Assembly: GCA_037969235.1 (NCBI GenBank)
Contig: JBBKXA010000112.1
Coordinates: forward strand, 1 to 47,232
Length of the DNA: 47,232 nt
Reading direction: 5' to 3'
Origin: TMED27 sp037969235
GTDB taxonomy: Bacteria > Pseudomonadota > Alphaproteobacteria > Micavibrionales > Micavibrionaceae
Shown: piece after piece, positions 25,744 to 34,477 of the stretch
How the letters are laid out: each line of letters begins with the position of its first letter
How positions within the stretch are numbered: the stretch's first letter is position 1
The notes under the pieces: model-generated
What the model was told of the DNA's origin: nothing
Seen by the model: only the letters and a program-made list of their open reading frames with translations
The model's database searches: none
Translations under genes and position numbers: made by a program

Positions 25744-26175
25744 GTGAAGCATTTATTTTTGATATTTTATTTTATGGCTGTAGTTAGCAGCTCCTATGCG
25801 CATGCCTCTGAACCCGTTTTTTTTAACAATACAATTGCAAAAAGCTCACTACATAAAATTCAGATTTTTTATAGCGAAACTGGCAAAAATTTTGATATAG
25901 CGAAAGTGGATTTAAATAATGATGGGTTTTATGAATTTATTTTGAAAGATCGCACCTGTAAGGACGGTCATATTTGCCATTACGCAATTATTACAGAAGA
26001 AGATGAATCGGTAAGCGAGTTGGCTACTTTTGACGCACACAATATATCGCTTAGTAATCACTTTACCGCTGATTTTCGTGATTTACAGGTTTTTACAAAT
26101 AAAACGAATGATTATGATTCTACGCTTTATGTTTGGGATAATGCGCACCAAATATATGGGAGGGTGCAGCCTTGA
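25744..26175 (+). CDS. Small secreted protein with an EF-hand/VCBS-like motif
   Basis: Protein of 143 residues with a GTG start and a clear signal peptide ending near AHA (residues ~17-20). The mature part has KVDLNNDGFYEFILKD, a D-x-N-x-D-G calcium-binding-like loop of the FG-GAP/VCBS style, and two cysteines (Cys-K-D-G-H-I-Cys). Function unknown. The stop overlaps the TTG start of the next gene (TTGA), so it is translationally coupled to the first Cys-rich paralogue and may belong to the same secreted system. Confidence 0.7.
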   Translation: MKHLFLIFYFMAVVSSSYAHASEPVFFNNTIAKSSLHKIQIFYSETGKNFDIAKVDLNNDGFYEFILKDRTCKDGHICHYAIITEEDESVSELATFDAHNISLSNHFTADFRDLQVFTNKTNDYDSTLYVWDNAHQIYGRVQP

Positions 26176-27314
26176 GAATAATCAATTTATTTACTCCTAT
26201 TTTATTTGCAGTAATTGCCTTGTGCTACTTCTTTACAGCTTCATCATATGCGACAGGGTTTATTGAAGGCCCTGATCCTGTTCCATACATTATTGAGTGT
26301 CCTGAAGGTGCTGCGGGATTGCCGGGGCTCCCCTGCCCTGAGCCTCTACCTCTCCCTGAACGCGAAGCGCCGTGGGCTGGACGCAATGTTCCAAAGGGTG
26401 AGTTTAAGCAACAAAAACTTAATGCCGCTGGCGTGCTTGTTCCGATGGAAGAGGATGAAGTCACGTGTGATGTAAATTTCATGAACCAAATTTATGGACG
26501 GGCGTTTTTGGAAGCTGAACGAGAAGTGGTTGTCGCCAATACAATCATGAAAAAACCCGATAGCGTTTTAGAATACACATGCTTTGATCAACATGTTGCG
26601 GATTCTGCGAATTATATCGGGCCTATTTTCACAGAATCTACCGCCTATGAGAATGTTGAAGTTGATGTTTTGTACGATGAAATTGCCACTATTAACTCAG
26701 TCTTGGATCCGGAATATCTGGACCGATCACTCGAGAAGTTGGTTCTTAAATCTCTTAAAGGATATGTAGGCGGGCATTTTTGGCATGATTTTCTTGGTGG
26801 CGCGCTTATTGGCGAAAATAATACGATTTCAGAAACTGTTGCTGGAGTAGACGGCGTTTGTGATTTTATGTTCAACATTCATCATGTTGCCAAATGTGAT
26901 GATTTTGCTCTGGACGCGCCCTTCATGTACTTTAACGGCGATTTTGGCCGCGTAGCTATGACAACAACCGACCCTCGAACATTGCCTGTTGAATGTCCAG
27001 AGCCGCACAGAATTACACAAAATATTATTGATTTAGCAAACAATAAAGATCGAGCATATGCTTTATTTGAACCGATTGATGCTAATTTACCATTTATACA
27101 TAGCGTCTCTGAGGGCATATGCGAAAACCCCGTCCCTATTCCCACGGGCGTGACAGTTAAAAGATCGCGTTTTGGTACTGATATCTCGGGAAAACCGATT
27201 GTTATTGCCGTCGGCTCCTACCCTGATGCAGTGTGTTCGAATCCCGGTTGTTTTTATAATTCTGTTTTAGTTGCTGGAACGACAGATACCTATGTTCGCG
27301 AGTGTATACCTTAA
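26172..27314 (+). CDS. Secreted Cys-rich protein, paralogue A, unknown function
   Basis: Protein of 380 residues with a TTG start overlapping the previous stop. A signal peptide (about 1-27) is followed by a Pro-rich segment (GLPGLPCPEPLPLPE). The rest is shared with the 27393 gene: FLEAEREV, SVLEYTCFDQ, HDFLGG, a Cys followed ~14 residues later by AKCDDF, a P-x-x-CPE/RCD Cys, PTGVTV and VCSNPGCFY. The conserved cysteines suggest disulfides in the periplasm or outside the cell. No enzymatic motif is recognised. The pair is tandem and co-oriented. Confidence 0.7.
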   Translation: MRIINLFTPILFAVIALCYFFTASSYATGFIEGPDPVPYIIECPEGAAGLPGLPCPEPLPLPEREAPWAGRNVPKGEFKQQKLNAAGVLVPMEEDEVTCDVNFMNQIYGRAFLEAEREVVVANTIMKKPDSVLEYTCFDQHVADSANYIGPIFTESTAYENVEVDVLYDEIATINSVLDPEYLDRSLEKLVLKSLKGYVGGHFWHDFLGGALIGENNTISETVAGVDGVCDFMFNIHHVAKCDDFALDAPFMYFNGDFGRVAMTTTDPRTLPVECPEPHRITQNIIDLANNKDRAYALFEPIDANLPFIHSVSEGICENPVPIPTGVTVKRSRFGTDISGKPIVIAVGSYPDAVCSNPGCFYNSVLVAGTTDTYVRECIP

Positions 27315-27392
27315 TAAATATCAACTTAAGTAATTGCTATTTGCGATTAAGCACCATAATAGCGTACAATAAATGGAGATAAACACGTTTAA

Positions 27393-28259
27393 ATGATAAG
27401 ATATATGAAACCATTCTCAAAATTTTCAAACTCTAAATTTCTGCCCCTTGTGTTATTGGGGATACTGGCTGTTTTCATTTCATCTTATGCACAGGCGCAA
27501 TTATTTGCGCCTGACCCTTGCGATCCGGCTTATTATAACTCTCTTGAAGATCGGGCATGGCTTGAGGCGCAACGTGAAATCACACAAAATCAGAATTTAA
27601 TTTTTAAAAGCGATAGCGTTCTGGAATATACGTGTTTCGATCAATTTGCAGGTATTCTTGCAAATTGGGGGGGCGGTCCAGAAGCGTCTGATAAACTTTT
27701 CACCGCCAATGATAGATGGGGTTCGCCTGCGCGGGATTTAGCGGCATCATTATCAGATACTGTGGGTGTGGCGCTGGGGCGTTATGATACTTCAAACTTC
27801 AACCATGACCTTCTTGGTGGGCGGATGAAGGGAAGTTCTTATAATTTTAACCCTAACCTTACACCACGGGCAAATTATGAATGTAACGTCATGGAGAGAG
27901 TTTGGACGTATGCCAAATGTATGGATTTTATTGTTGATCCTGCTGAAGACGGTTTTTATACATTTCAGAAATATGCGGCGGATCCTGATAAGCGTCACCT
28001 TCCTATACGCTGTGATAAAATAGCGGATTTTGCAACGCCTTATGCCGAAGCTTTAATTGATACTGAAACGCCATGGTTTGAAGATAATCTGGTTACCTAT
28101 TTCGATCTTATGTATCCGCCAGGTGGTGGATGTGGGGGCGGTCTGATTTCTACGGGTTTGACGGTATATAGAACATCAGGTAATCCATTATCATTCCCTG
28201 AAAAAGTCTGTATTGTTCCCGGGTGTCATTACGATCCTAATGCAGGATGTGTCAAATAA
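27393..28259 (+). CDS. Secreted Cys-rich protein, paralogue B, unknown function
   Basis: Protein of 288 residues with an N-terminal signal peptide ending near AQAQ (about residue 35); a second ATG four codons in is possible. It shares with paralogue A the blocks WLEAQREI, SDSVLEYTCFDQ, HDLLGG, YAKCMDF, STGLTVY and VCIVPGCHY. It lacks A's Pro-rich N-terminal segment and has a Gly-rich stretch (GGGCGGG) near residue 245. A 78-nt gap separates it from A; both probably arose by tandem duplication. Function unknown. Confidence 0.7.
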   Translation: MIRYMKPFSKFSNSKFLPLVLLGILAVFISSYAQAQLFAPDPCDPAYYNSLEDRAWLEAQREITQNQNLIFKSDSVLEYTCFDQFAGILANWGGGPEASDKLFTANDRWGSPARDLAASLSDTVGVALGRYDTSNFNHDLLGGRMKGSSYNFNPNLTPRANYECNVMERVWTYAKCMDFIVDPAEDGFYTFQKYAADPDKRHLPIRCDKIADFATPYAEALIDTETPWFEDNLVTYFDLMYPPGGGCGGGLISTGLTVYRTSGNPLSFPEKVCIVPGCHYDPNAGCVK

Positions 28260-28263
28260 GCTG

Positions 28264-28602
28264 TTAATTTAAAAATTGTTTGATCGTGTTTTTAAGTTCT
28301 TTATTATCACCAGGCTTTGAGGCTGCGAACTTCAAAATCGCTTCTAAGTTTTTGTGACGATCAATGGGAATTGTTTCAACTTCATTATTATTGGTAGTTT
28401 TAATTAAAGGCGCTTCTTGCTTTGGTAGCGGCTTTACGCTTTGCTGATCGTTTCTCCTGACTAAGATTTGCAAGGTTTTGAAGAGCTGCGGGTGATCATT
28501 TTCAATTATGGCGCGCGTTTCTCGCAGTTGTTTCAATGCAGCTTTGCGCACGCTATCCGATTTGTTTGTTTTTGGTTGATCTGGTTCGTCTTTTTTATTC
28601 AT
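28264..28602 (-). CDS. Small charged hypothetical protein
   Basis: Protein of 112 residues from the ATG at 28602; a TTG two codons upstream is an alternative. It is Lys/Glu/Asn-rich, mostly helical, with no signal peptide, membrane helix or cysteine. Two helical parts (about 18-50 and 82-112) flank a disordered linker. It is convergent with paralogue B (4 nt between stops) and divergent from waaA. I do not recognise it and it may be lineage-specific. Confidence 0.55.
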   Translation of the reverse strand: MNKKDEPDQPKTNKSDSVRKAALKQLRETRAIIENDHPQLFKTLQILVRRNDQQSVKPLPKQEAPLIKTTNNNEVETIPIDRHKNLEAILKFAASKPGDNKELKNTIKQFLN

Positions 28603-28615
28603 CTTCAATTGATCT

Positions 28616-28699
28616 CTTAGGCAATCAGGAATTGCAATATACGCCTACAGCCCATAATGTAGGCATTACTAATTTATAGTATAAACGAAAACGCCTAAG
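28616..28699. promoter_or_regulatory. Nested inverted repeats over the waaA promoter
   Basis: Four copies of a GCCTA-type half-site: CTTAGGC (28616-28622), GCCTACA (28643-28649), TGTAGGC (28658-28664) and GCCTAAG (28693-28699). Inner and outer pairs are each perfect inverted repeats. The inner pair straddles a promoter with TTGCAA (28632), a 17-nt spacer and TAATGT (28655) reading toward waaA. The layout looks like an operator for a dimeric repressor. Confidence 0.45.
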
Positions 28700-28712
28700 A
28701 CAACATTAGCGA

Positions 28713-30023
28713 ATGATACTCGACCTTTATAAAACAGGTATGCAATATAGTGAGGCTTTGCTTAAGGTGGCGCTTGTGCGGCGTCAGAAGCGTGGTAAAG
28801 AAAGCCTGACGCGTATGGATGAGCGTATGGGCATTACGAAGAAAAAGCGCCCTGATGGGTTTTTGGTTTGGATTCATGCCGCAAGTGTTGGGGAAGCGCA
28901 ATCGGCGCTAATTTTATTGCAAACTATTTTGACGCAATACAAGGATTGCCGCGTTTTGGTGACTACGGGCACGTTGACCTCGGCGCGTTTGATGGAAAAA
29001 CATTTACCTGAAGGTGCGTTTCATCAGTTTTATCCGCTTGATCATCCGCAATGGGTGTCACGGTTTCTTGATCATTGGTCACCAGATCTGGCTTTGTGGA
29101 TGGAATCTGAGCTTTGGCCAAATATGTTGGGCGCGATGAAAGCACGTGGCATACAAACAATTTTGATTAATGCGCGTATGTCGGAGAAATCTTTTCGTTC
29201 TTGGTCATTTCTTTCTTCGGCGGCGCGAGAGATATTAGAGAGTTTTTCTACTATTCTTTGCCAAACTGAACTTGATGCGGCGCATTATCGACAATTAGGC
29301 GACGATAAAAATTCATCGCATATACATGTGAGTGATAATTTAAAATATAGCGCGGCGCCCCTGCCCTATGATGCTCATGATTTGGATGCTTTGCGCAATG
29401 CTATTGGCGTTCGGCCTTGTTGGGTTTATGCCAGCACACATGAGGGCGAGGAAAAGCTGGCGGCGCGGGTGCATAGGCAGTTGGCGGTTTCCATGCCGGA
29501 AATTTTGACTATCATCGTACCGCGGCACCCTGCGCGCGGCGAGGTAATAAATAATGTATTGTCGAACATGCAAGTTCAGACGATGCTCCGCGGTACTGAG
29601 CATTCGTTACCTGGTGAGAATACAGAAATTTATATCGCCAATACGTTGGGGGAATTGGGGTTGTTTTATCGCCTCGCGCCCATTGCGTGTATCGGACGTT
29701 CTTTTAGCAAAGATGGCGGAGGCGGTCACAACCCTATAGAACCCGCGCAGTTGGGGTGTGTTGTGCTTCATGGGCCACAAATACAAAATTTAGAAGAAAT
29801 TTATACGCAGATGAATTCCAATGGTGCTGCACATTGTGTGCAGACACATGATGATTTGGTCACGGCATTACGCAGTATTTTGAATGATCGCGAACAATTA
29901 AATATATATAAATCTAAAGCTCTTGATTTTTGCAGCCTTAAATCAGAAGTTTTAAATACGGTTATGGGCTTTGTTGCGCCTTATATAGATGAAGAATGCC
30001 TTCGGAGGAAAACTTCCTCATGA
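28713..30023 (+). CDS. waaA: Kdo transferase
   Basis: Protein of 436 residues. It adds 3-deoxy-D-manno-octulosonic acid to lipid IVA at the cytoplasmic face of the inner membrane. The N-terminal glycosyltransferase domain shows WIHAASVGEAQSA, LVTTGTLTSARLM, HQFYPLDHPQWV and ELWPNM. The C-terminal domain shows YASTHEGEE, VPRHPARGEV and GGGGHNPIEPA. All are standard KdtA landmarks. The stop overlaps the lpxK start (ATGA), followed by lpxL, making a compact lipid A block. Confidence 0.94.
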   Translation: MILDLYKTGMQYSEALLKVALVRRQKRGKESLTRMDERMGITKKKRPDGFLVWIHAASVGEAQSALILLQTILTQYKDCRVLVTTGTLTSARLMEKHLPEGAFHQFYPLDHPQWVSRFLDHWSPDLALWMESELWPNMLGAMKARGIQTILINARMSEKSFRSWSFLSSAAREILESFSTILCQTELDAAHYRQLGDDKNSSHIHVSDNLKYSAAPLPYDAHDLDALRNAIGVRPCWVYASTHEGEEKLAARVHRQLAVSMPEILTIIVPRHPARGEVINNVLSNMQVQTMLRGTEHSLPGENTEIYIANTLGELGLFYRLAPIACIGRSFSKDGGGGHNPIEPAQLGCVVLHGPQIQNLEEIYTQMNSNGAAHCVQTHDDLVTALRSILNDREQLNIYKSKALDFCSLKSEVLNTVMGFVAPYIDEECLRRKTSS

Positions 30024-31033
30024 CACTGAAGACCCCCAAATTTTGGTATCGTGATCAAAGTAGAAAAACGCCATTCATTGAGTATAGTTTGGCGCCTTTG
30101 TCCGCAATTTATAATGTGCTTCACGGCTTACATCAATCATCGAACACACCGCAGAAGGCTAGCGTTCCTGTTATTTGTATTGGTAACATTGTCGCAGGCG
30201 GCACGGGCAAGACTCCTACGGCATTGGCTTTGTTAAAGCTGGTGCGCGAACAAAACATTGCACGCAATCCGCATTTTCTCATACGCGGATATGGCGGCGC
30301 GGCGGTGGGGTCTGTGTTGGTAGATCTTAAACAGCATAATGCGTGGGATGTTGGCGATGAAGCGTTAATTTTAGCTGCGCATGCGCCGACAGTTGCGGGC
30401 GCAGACCGCGCCGCAAGTGCGAAAGTGGCATATGATAATGGTGCGGATTTGATTATCATGGATGATGGTTTGCAAAATCCTGGCATTCATAAAGATATAA
30501 AATTGGTGGTTATTAACGGTGAGATGGGCTTTGGCAATCATAAATTAATTCCTGCAGGGCCCTTGCGGCAAAGTCTTCGTAGTGGTTTGAAAATTGCGGA
30601 TGGATTTATTATAATTGGGCAAGATAAACGAAATATCAAGGCGATATTGCCTGCGGATAAACCTTTGATCACCGCGCAACTTCGGAGCGATAATGATGAT
30701 GCGCTTGATAAAGATCAGAAATACTTAGCGTTTGCAGGGTTGGGATATCCTGATAAATTTTTTAATTTTCTGCGTGAACAGCAAAAGATTAATCTAGTAG
30801 ATTGCATTGCGTTTGCTGATCATTATCCGTATGAGGAAAAAGATGTTAAAATATTGGGTGAAAAGGCGGCAGAGCTTAATGCCGTTTTACTCACCACCGA
30901 AAAAGACTTTATGCGTCTTCCTTCTGTTGATGGTATTGAAGTCAAAACAATACCCGTTCATTTAAAATGGGATAGCGAAACAACGTTAATTCAATTACTT
31001 AAAAACATATCCGTGGGTCATGAAAACATTTAA
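30020..31033 (+). CDS. lpxK: Tetraacyldisaccharide 4'-kinase
   Basis: Protein of 337 residues. The ATG at 30020, overlapping the waaA stop and preceded by GGAGGA, is the start. LpxK phosphorylates the 4' position of the lipid A precursor. The P-loop variant NIVAGGTGKTP lies near residue 52, DDGLQNPGIHKD near 145, and LTTEKDFMRL near the C-terminus. It is membrane-associated and uses ATP. It is placed with the Kdo transferase and a late acyltransferase, consecutive steps of the Raetz pathway, although LpxK acts before WaaA. Confidence 0.94.
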   Translation: MTLKTPKFWYRDQSRKTPFIEYSLAPLSAIYNVLHGLHQSSNTPQKASVPVICIGNIVAGGTGKTPTALALLKLVREQNIARNPHFLIRGYGGAAVGSVLVDLKQHNAWDVGDEALILAAHAPTVAGADRAASAKVAYDNGADLIIMDDGLQNPGIHKDIKLVVINGEMGFGNHKLIPAGPLRQSLRSGLKIADGFIIIGQDKRNIKAILPADKPLITAQLRSDNDDALDKDQKYLAFAGLGYPDKFFNFLREQQKINLVDCIAFADHYPYEEKDVKILGEKAAELNAVLLTTEKDFMRLPSVDGIEVKTIPVHLKWDSETTLIQLLKNISVGHENI

Positions 31034-31925
31034 ACATTTAGCCGAGGCAATAGCGCTCTATATCTTGTTATTTGTATTTAGGCTCTTGCCTGCGAGCATT
31101 GCGTCTTCGCTTGGTGGTTGGATGGGAAGAAAGATTGGCGCGCAGCTTAAATCAACAAATCGCCGTGCGATGTATAATTTAAAACGTGCCATGCCAGAGT
31201 TATCAAATTTGCGGGTGCGGGCAATTATAGGAGATATGTGGGAGCATTTAGGGCGTGTGTTTGCCGAATACCCGCATTTGGCTGATCTGGCTTTTGAAAA
31301 TACGCAGATATTGGGCTATGAAAATTTACAAAAAGCTCTCAAAGATCCTAATGGTGCTATCTTTTTTGGCGGGCATATCGGCAATTGGGAAATCAGCGCT
31401 GCCGCATTATATATACAACATAATTACGCGATGGATTTAAGTTATCGTGCGCCGAATAATCCGTGGGCGGATCGTTTGCTTTATCGGGCGCGGACGCTTA
31501 ATGGACGCATTAAGGCGCACCCCAAATCACGCAGGGGCGGTAAAAAAATGATTGATGCCGTTAAGAATGGCGGTACTTTGGGGATATTAATTGATCAGAA
31601 ATATAATGAAGGGATTCGGCTGCCCTTTTTTGGCATTGAGGCTTTAACCAATCCGTTTTTTGTGCAGTTGGCACAAAAATATAAATCCTCGCTTGTGCCA
31701 GCGCGCGTGACGCGTTTAAACGGAGCGAATTTTAGCGTGACTGTGCATAGTGCGCTTAAGTTATTTGATGATGATGGCACGCCGCGTCCTGTTGCTGATA
31801 TTGTGATTGAGGCGCAGAAAATTTTGGAAAATTTTATCCGTGAGACGCCTGAGCAATGGCTGTGGATGCACCGCCGCTGGCCGGTGGCGAAGAAAAAACC
31901 AACTGTGCAAAGGAATGAAAATTGA
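31020..31925 (+). CDS. lpxL: Lipid A late acyltransferase (LpxL/HtrB type)
   Basis: Protein of 301 residues overlapping lpxK by 14 nt. It has a single N-terminal membrane segment (about 10-30) and the catalytic GGHIGNWE motif (HX4E) near residue 118. The LGILIDQKYNEG segment and WLWMHRRWP at the C-terminus are shared by LpxL/LpxM acyltransferases. It adds a secondary acyl chain to Kdo2-lipid IVA. Which acyl position it serves cannot be decided from sequence. Confidence 0.9.
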   Translation: MKTFKHLAEAIALYILLFVFRLLPASIASSLGGWMGRKIGAQLKSTNRRAMYNLKRAMPELSNLRVRAIIGDMWEHLGRVFAEYPHLADLAFENTQILGYENLQKALKDPNGAIFFGGHIGNWEISAAALYIQHNYAMDLSYRAPNNPWADRLLYRARTLNGRIKAHPKSRRGGKKMIDAVKNGGTLGILIDQKYNEGIRLPFFGIEALTNPFFVQLAQKYKSSLVPARVTRLNGANFSVTVHSALKLFDDDGTPRPVADIVIEAQKILENFIRETPEQWLWMHRRWPVAKKKPTVQRNEN

Positions 31926-31939
31926 TAAAAATTTATGGG

Positions 31940-32974
31940 TTAAGGGTTTAAACTTTCAGGATTATGTTCCTTCAAATTACGAACAACCCCTAGGTCTTCA
32001 TTATGCAGAGTAGCAATATCTCGATAACCTTGAATAAGATTTTGCATAGGTTTTGTCATTTTGTTAATGAATCTTGCGTTAATATCATCGAAATCTACGT
32101 AATCCATGCCTATTTTTCTCGCATTTTCAAATGGATTTATTTCCCCATTGTAAGGCACAGCAGCCATCCACTCTAATTCTTTATGGCTTAACGACTCCAG
32201 ACCTATAGGACGCCTTTCTGAAAGAGCCTGATCCATGGATTTTTCGTAAATATTAAGCGCTTGAAGCGTATAGTCTCCCATAAGCTCAGGAATAAAAAAT
32301 TCATTATATCCAGCGATTAAACCTGTACCATCAGATGCGTAATTCGCGTTATGTGCTTTAACACCAATTATTTTTTCATAGTGTAATGTGGTTAAGTCGC
32401 TGTAAAAAACCCTACCCTCCAATGCTTCTATTTTTCCACCACTTTGTCCTATTTCTGAAATTTCAATTTCCTCTACTACAGCAGCAGAGTGAGCTATCGC
32501 CTCATTCATTACAACCAAGCGTATAGCATCTTCTATATCATAGTTACTTAGATGCTTAAAGCTCACGCCGCGCTTTTCCCCCTCATAGGCAATCATAGCG
32601 TGAATTTGCTCGTGTGTTAAATCTGCACTTATAGCTTGATGCTGAGTAAGAACTGAATGCCCTGTATACATGCCAGCTTTATGATTTATATAAATTACAT
32701 CATTAAATGGATCATAGCCTAATGGGTTTCCAGCTATATCTGTTTCACAATAGGTAACAGATTTTCCGCTTAAATAGCTATCGATATTTATACCTATTGT
32801 ACCCCGGCTGTTGCGAATGGGGTCTAGCTCAACATCAACCAAAGGAGCGATGCGCGCTATGTCGTCAGTATTAATATTATTCTTACTACCCTCAACATAA
32901 CACCGCTGATCTACATTATTAAATAAAGTTCTTAATTTATCAGAAATATCAGGATTTATATCATCGCCACTCAT
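31940..32974 (-). CDS. Putative HEXXH zinc metallopeptidase
   Basis: Protein of 344 residues from the ATG at 32974, which has GGAGG 8 nt upstream; a GTG at 32989 lies before that ribosome site. The core is LTHEQIHAM (HEXXH at about residues 121-125) followed ~33 residues later by MNEAIAHSA, whose Glu could be the third zinc ligand as in gluzincins. No signal peptide or membrane helix is visible, so it is cytoplasmic or exported without a Sec signal. I recall similar domains annotated as DUF6782-type putative metallopeptidases, but cannot check. Substrate unknown. It stands alone between lpxL and gor. Confidence 0.65.
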   Translation of the reverse strand: MSGDDINPDISDKLRTLFNNVDQRCYVEGSKNNINTDDIARIAPLVDVELDPIRNSRGTIGINIDSYLSGKSVTYCETDIAGNPLGYDPFNDVIYINHKAGMYTGHSVLTQHQAISADLTHEQIHAMIAYEGEKRGVSFKHLSNYDIEDAIRLVVMNEAIAHSAAVVEEIEISEIGQSGGKIEALEGRVFYSDLTTLHYEKIIGVKAHNANYASDGTGLIAGYNEFFIPELMGDYTLQALNIYEKSMDQALSERRPIGLESLSHKELEWMAAVPYNGEINPFENARKIGMDYVDFDDINARFINKMTKPMQNLIQGYRDIATLHNEDLGVVRNLKEHNPESLNP

Positions 32975-33041
32975 ACCTAATTCCTCCACATTGATTAAAC
33001 ACTAAAAAATTTAATATTTAGTTAACCTTAATTTGAACATT

Positions 33042-33069
33042 TTGAATAATGGGTTATCTCTTATATAAA
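33042..33069 (+). promoter_or_regulatory. Predicted promoter of gor
   Basis: TTGAAT, a 16-nt spacer and TATAAA, ending about 18 nt before the gor ATG; the leader would be about 12 nt and includes AAAGGA. Confidence 0.5.
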
Positions 33070-33087
33070 GATTGAAAAAGGACATAC

Positions 33088-34467
33088 ATGGATAAAAACG
33101 CAAATCATTATGATTATTTTGTTATTGGCGCGGGATCTGGTGGGGTTCGCTCGGCGCGGATTGCGGCTCAGTATGGAGCAAAAGTTGGCGTTGCGGAGAA
33201 TTCTAAATTGGGTGGTACGTGCGTGAATTTGGGGTGTGTACCGAAGAAACTGCTCGCTTATGGTGCGGATTACGGGGCGCATTTTGAAGATGCCAAGGGC
33301 TATGGCTGGGATGTTGGAACGCGTCCGGCATTTAACTGGGGCGCTTTGATAAAAAATAAAAATACTGAAATTGATCGGTTAAATGGGATTTATAAAAATC
33401 TGTTGGATAATGCAGGCGTTGATATTGTAACTGGGACAGCGCAATTTATAGACAAAAATAGCATTGATGTTGATGGGCAGGTTATTACAGCGGATAAGTT
33501 TTTAATTGCTGTCGGCGGTAGGCCGCGCCGTAAGAATATTGAAGGCGGCGATTTAATGGCGACTTCTGATGATGTTTTTTTCTGGCCTTCAATGCCCAAG
33601 CATGTGGTTATAGAAGGCGGTGGATATATTGGCGTTGAATTTGCGCATATATTTCATGGTTTGGGTGCAAAAGTGACATTGATCCATCGCGGTGATCTTT
33701 TGCTGCGTGGGTTTGATGATACTATCCGCCATGCTTTGGTGGAGGAGATGGTTAAACAAGGCATTGATATTCGCTTTAAATGTGAAGTGGAAAAGGTTGA
33801 ACAATCTGACGATGCTTATGTTGTACACCTTGATAATGGCGATTGCATTTCATGTGATTTGCCGATGAGCGCTATTGGGCGCATACCTAACACAGAACAA
33901 TTATCATTAGATAATGCGGGTGTAGAGATTGAAAAAGGCTATATTACAGTGAATGAACAATATGAAACATCAACGCCGCATATTTTTGCAATCGGAGATG
34001 TTACTTCGACACCGCAATTGACGCCTGTGGCTATTCGTGAAGGGCATGTTTTGGCGGATCGGCTGTATGGTCAGAAACCTAAATCTTCGGTGAATTACAA
34101 TTTTATTGCAACGGCGGTATTCTCTCAGCCCCCTATAGGCGCGGTTGGAATGACGGAGCATGAGGTTTTGGATAAAGGGCATGAGATTATGCGCTATGTT
34201 TCTAATTTTAAACCTATGAAACATACATTAACTGGGCGCGATGAGCGTAGCGTGATGAAATTGATTGTCGATTTTAAAACTGAACGCGTGCTGGGTTTGC
34301 ATATGATGGGGCTAGATGCGCCTGAAATCGTGCAAGGCTTTGCGGTGGCCATGAATATGGGGGCGACAAAGGCCGATTTTGATCGCACTATGGCGATGCA
34401 CCCGACTTCTGCGGAAGAATTTGTAACGATGCGCAGCGGCGAGCATATAAAGCCGAAAGCGCAATGA
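33088..34467 (+). CDS. gor: Glutathione reductase
   Basis: Flavoprotein of 459 residues reducing glutathione disulfide with NADPH. FAD-binding GAGSGG lies at 14-19 and the redox-active GGTCVNLGCVPKK puts cysteines at 45 and 50. The NADPH-binding GGGYIGVEFA lies near 174, the FAD motif TPHIFAIGDV near 292, and the C-terminal catalytic HPTSAEEF near 440. AAAGGA precedes the ATG. The subfamily call over mycothione or trypanothione reductase rests on overall pattern. Confidence 0.92.
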   Translation: MDKNANHYDYFVIGAGSGGVRSARIAAQYGAKVGVAENSKLGGTCVNLGCVPKKLLAYGADYGAHFEDAKGYGWDVGTRPAFNWGALIKNKNTEIDRLNGIYKNLLDNAGVDIVTGTAQFIDKNSIDVDGQVITADKFLIAVGGRPRRKNIEGGDLMATSDDVFFWPSMPKHVVIEGGGYIGVEFAHIFHGLGAKVTLIHRGDLLLRGFDDTIRHALVEEMVKQGIDIRFKCEVEKVEQSDDAYVVHLDNGDCISCDLPMSAIGRIPNTEQLSLDNAGVEIEKGYITVNEQYETSTPHIFAIGDVTSTPQLTPVAIREGHVLADRLYGQKPKSSVNYNFIATAVFSQPPIGAVGMTEHEVLDKGHEIMRYVSNFKPMKHTLTGRDERSVMKLIVDFKTERVLGLHMMGLDAPEIVQGFAVAMNMGATKADFDRTMAMHPTSAEEFVTMRSGEHIKPKAQ

Positions 34468-34477
34468 TAATTAGGTT

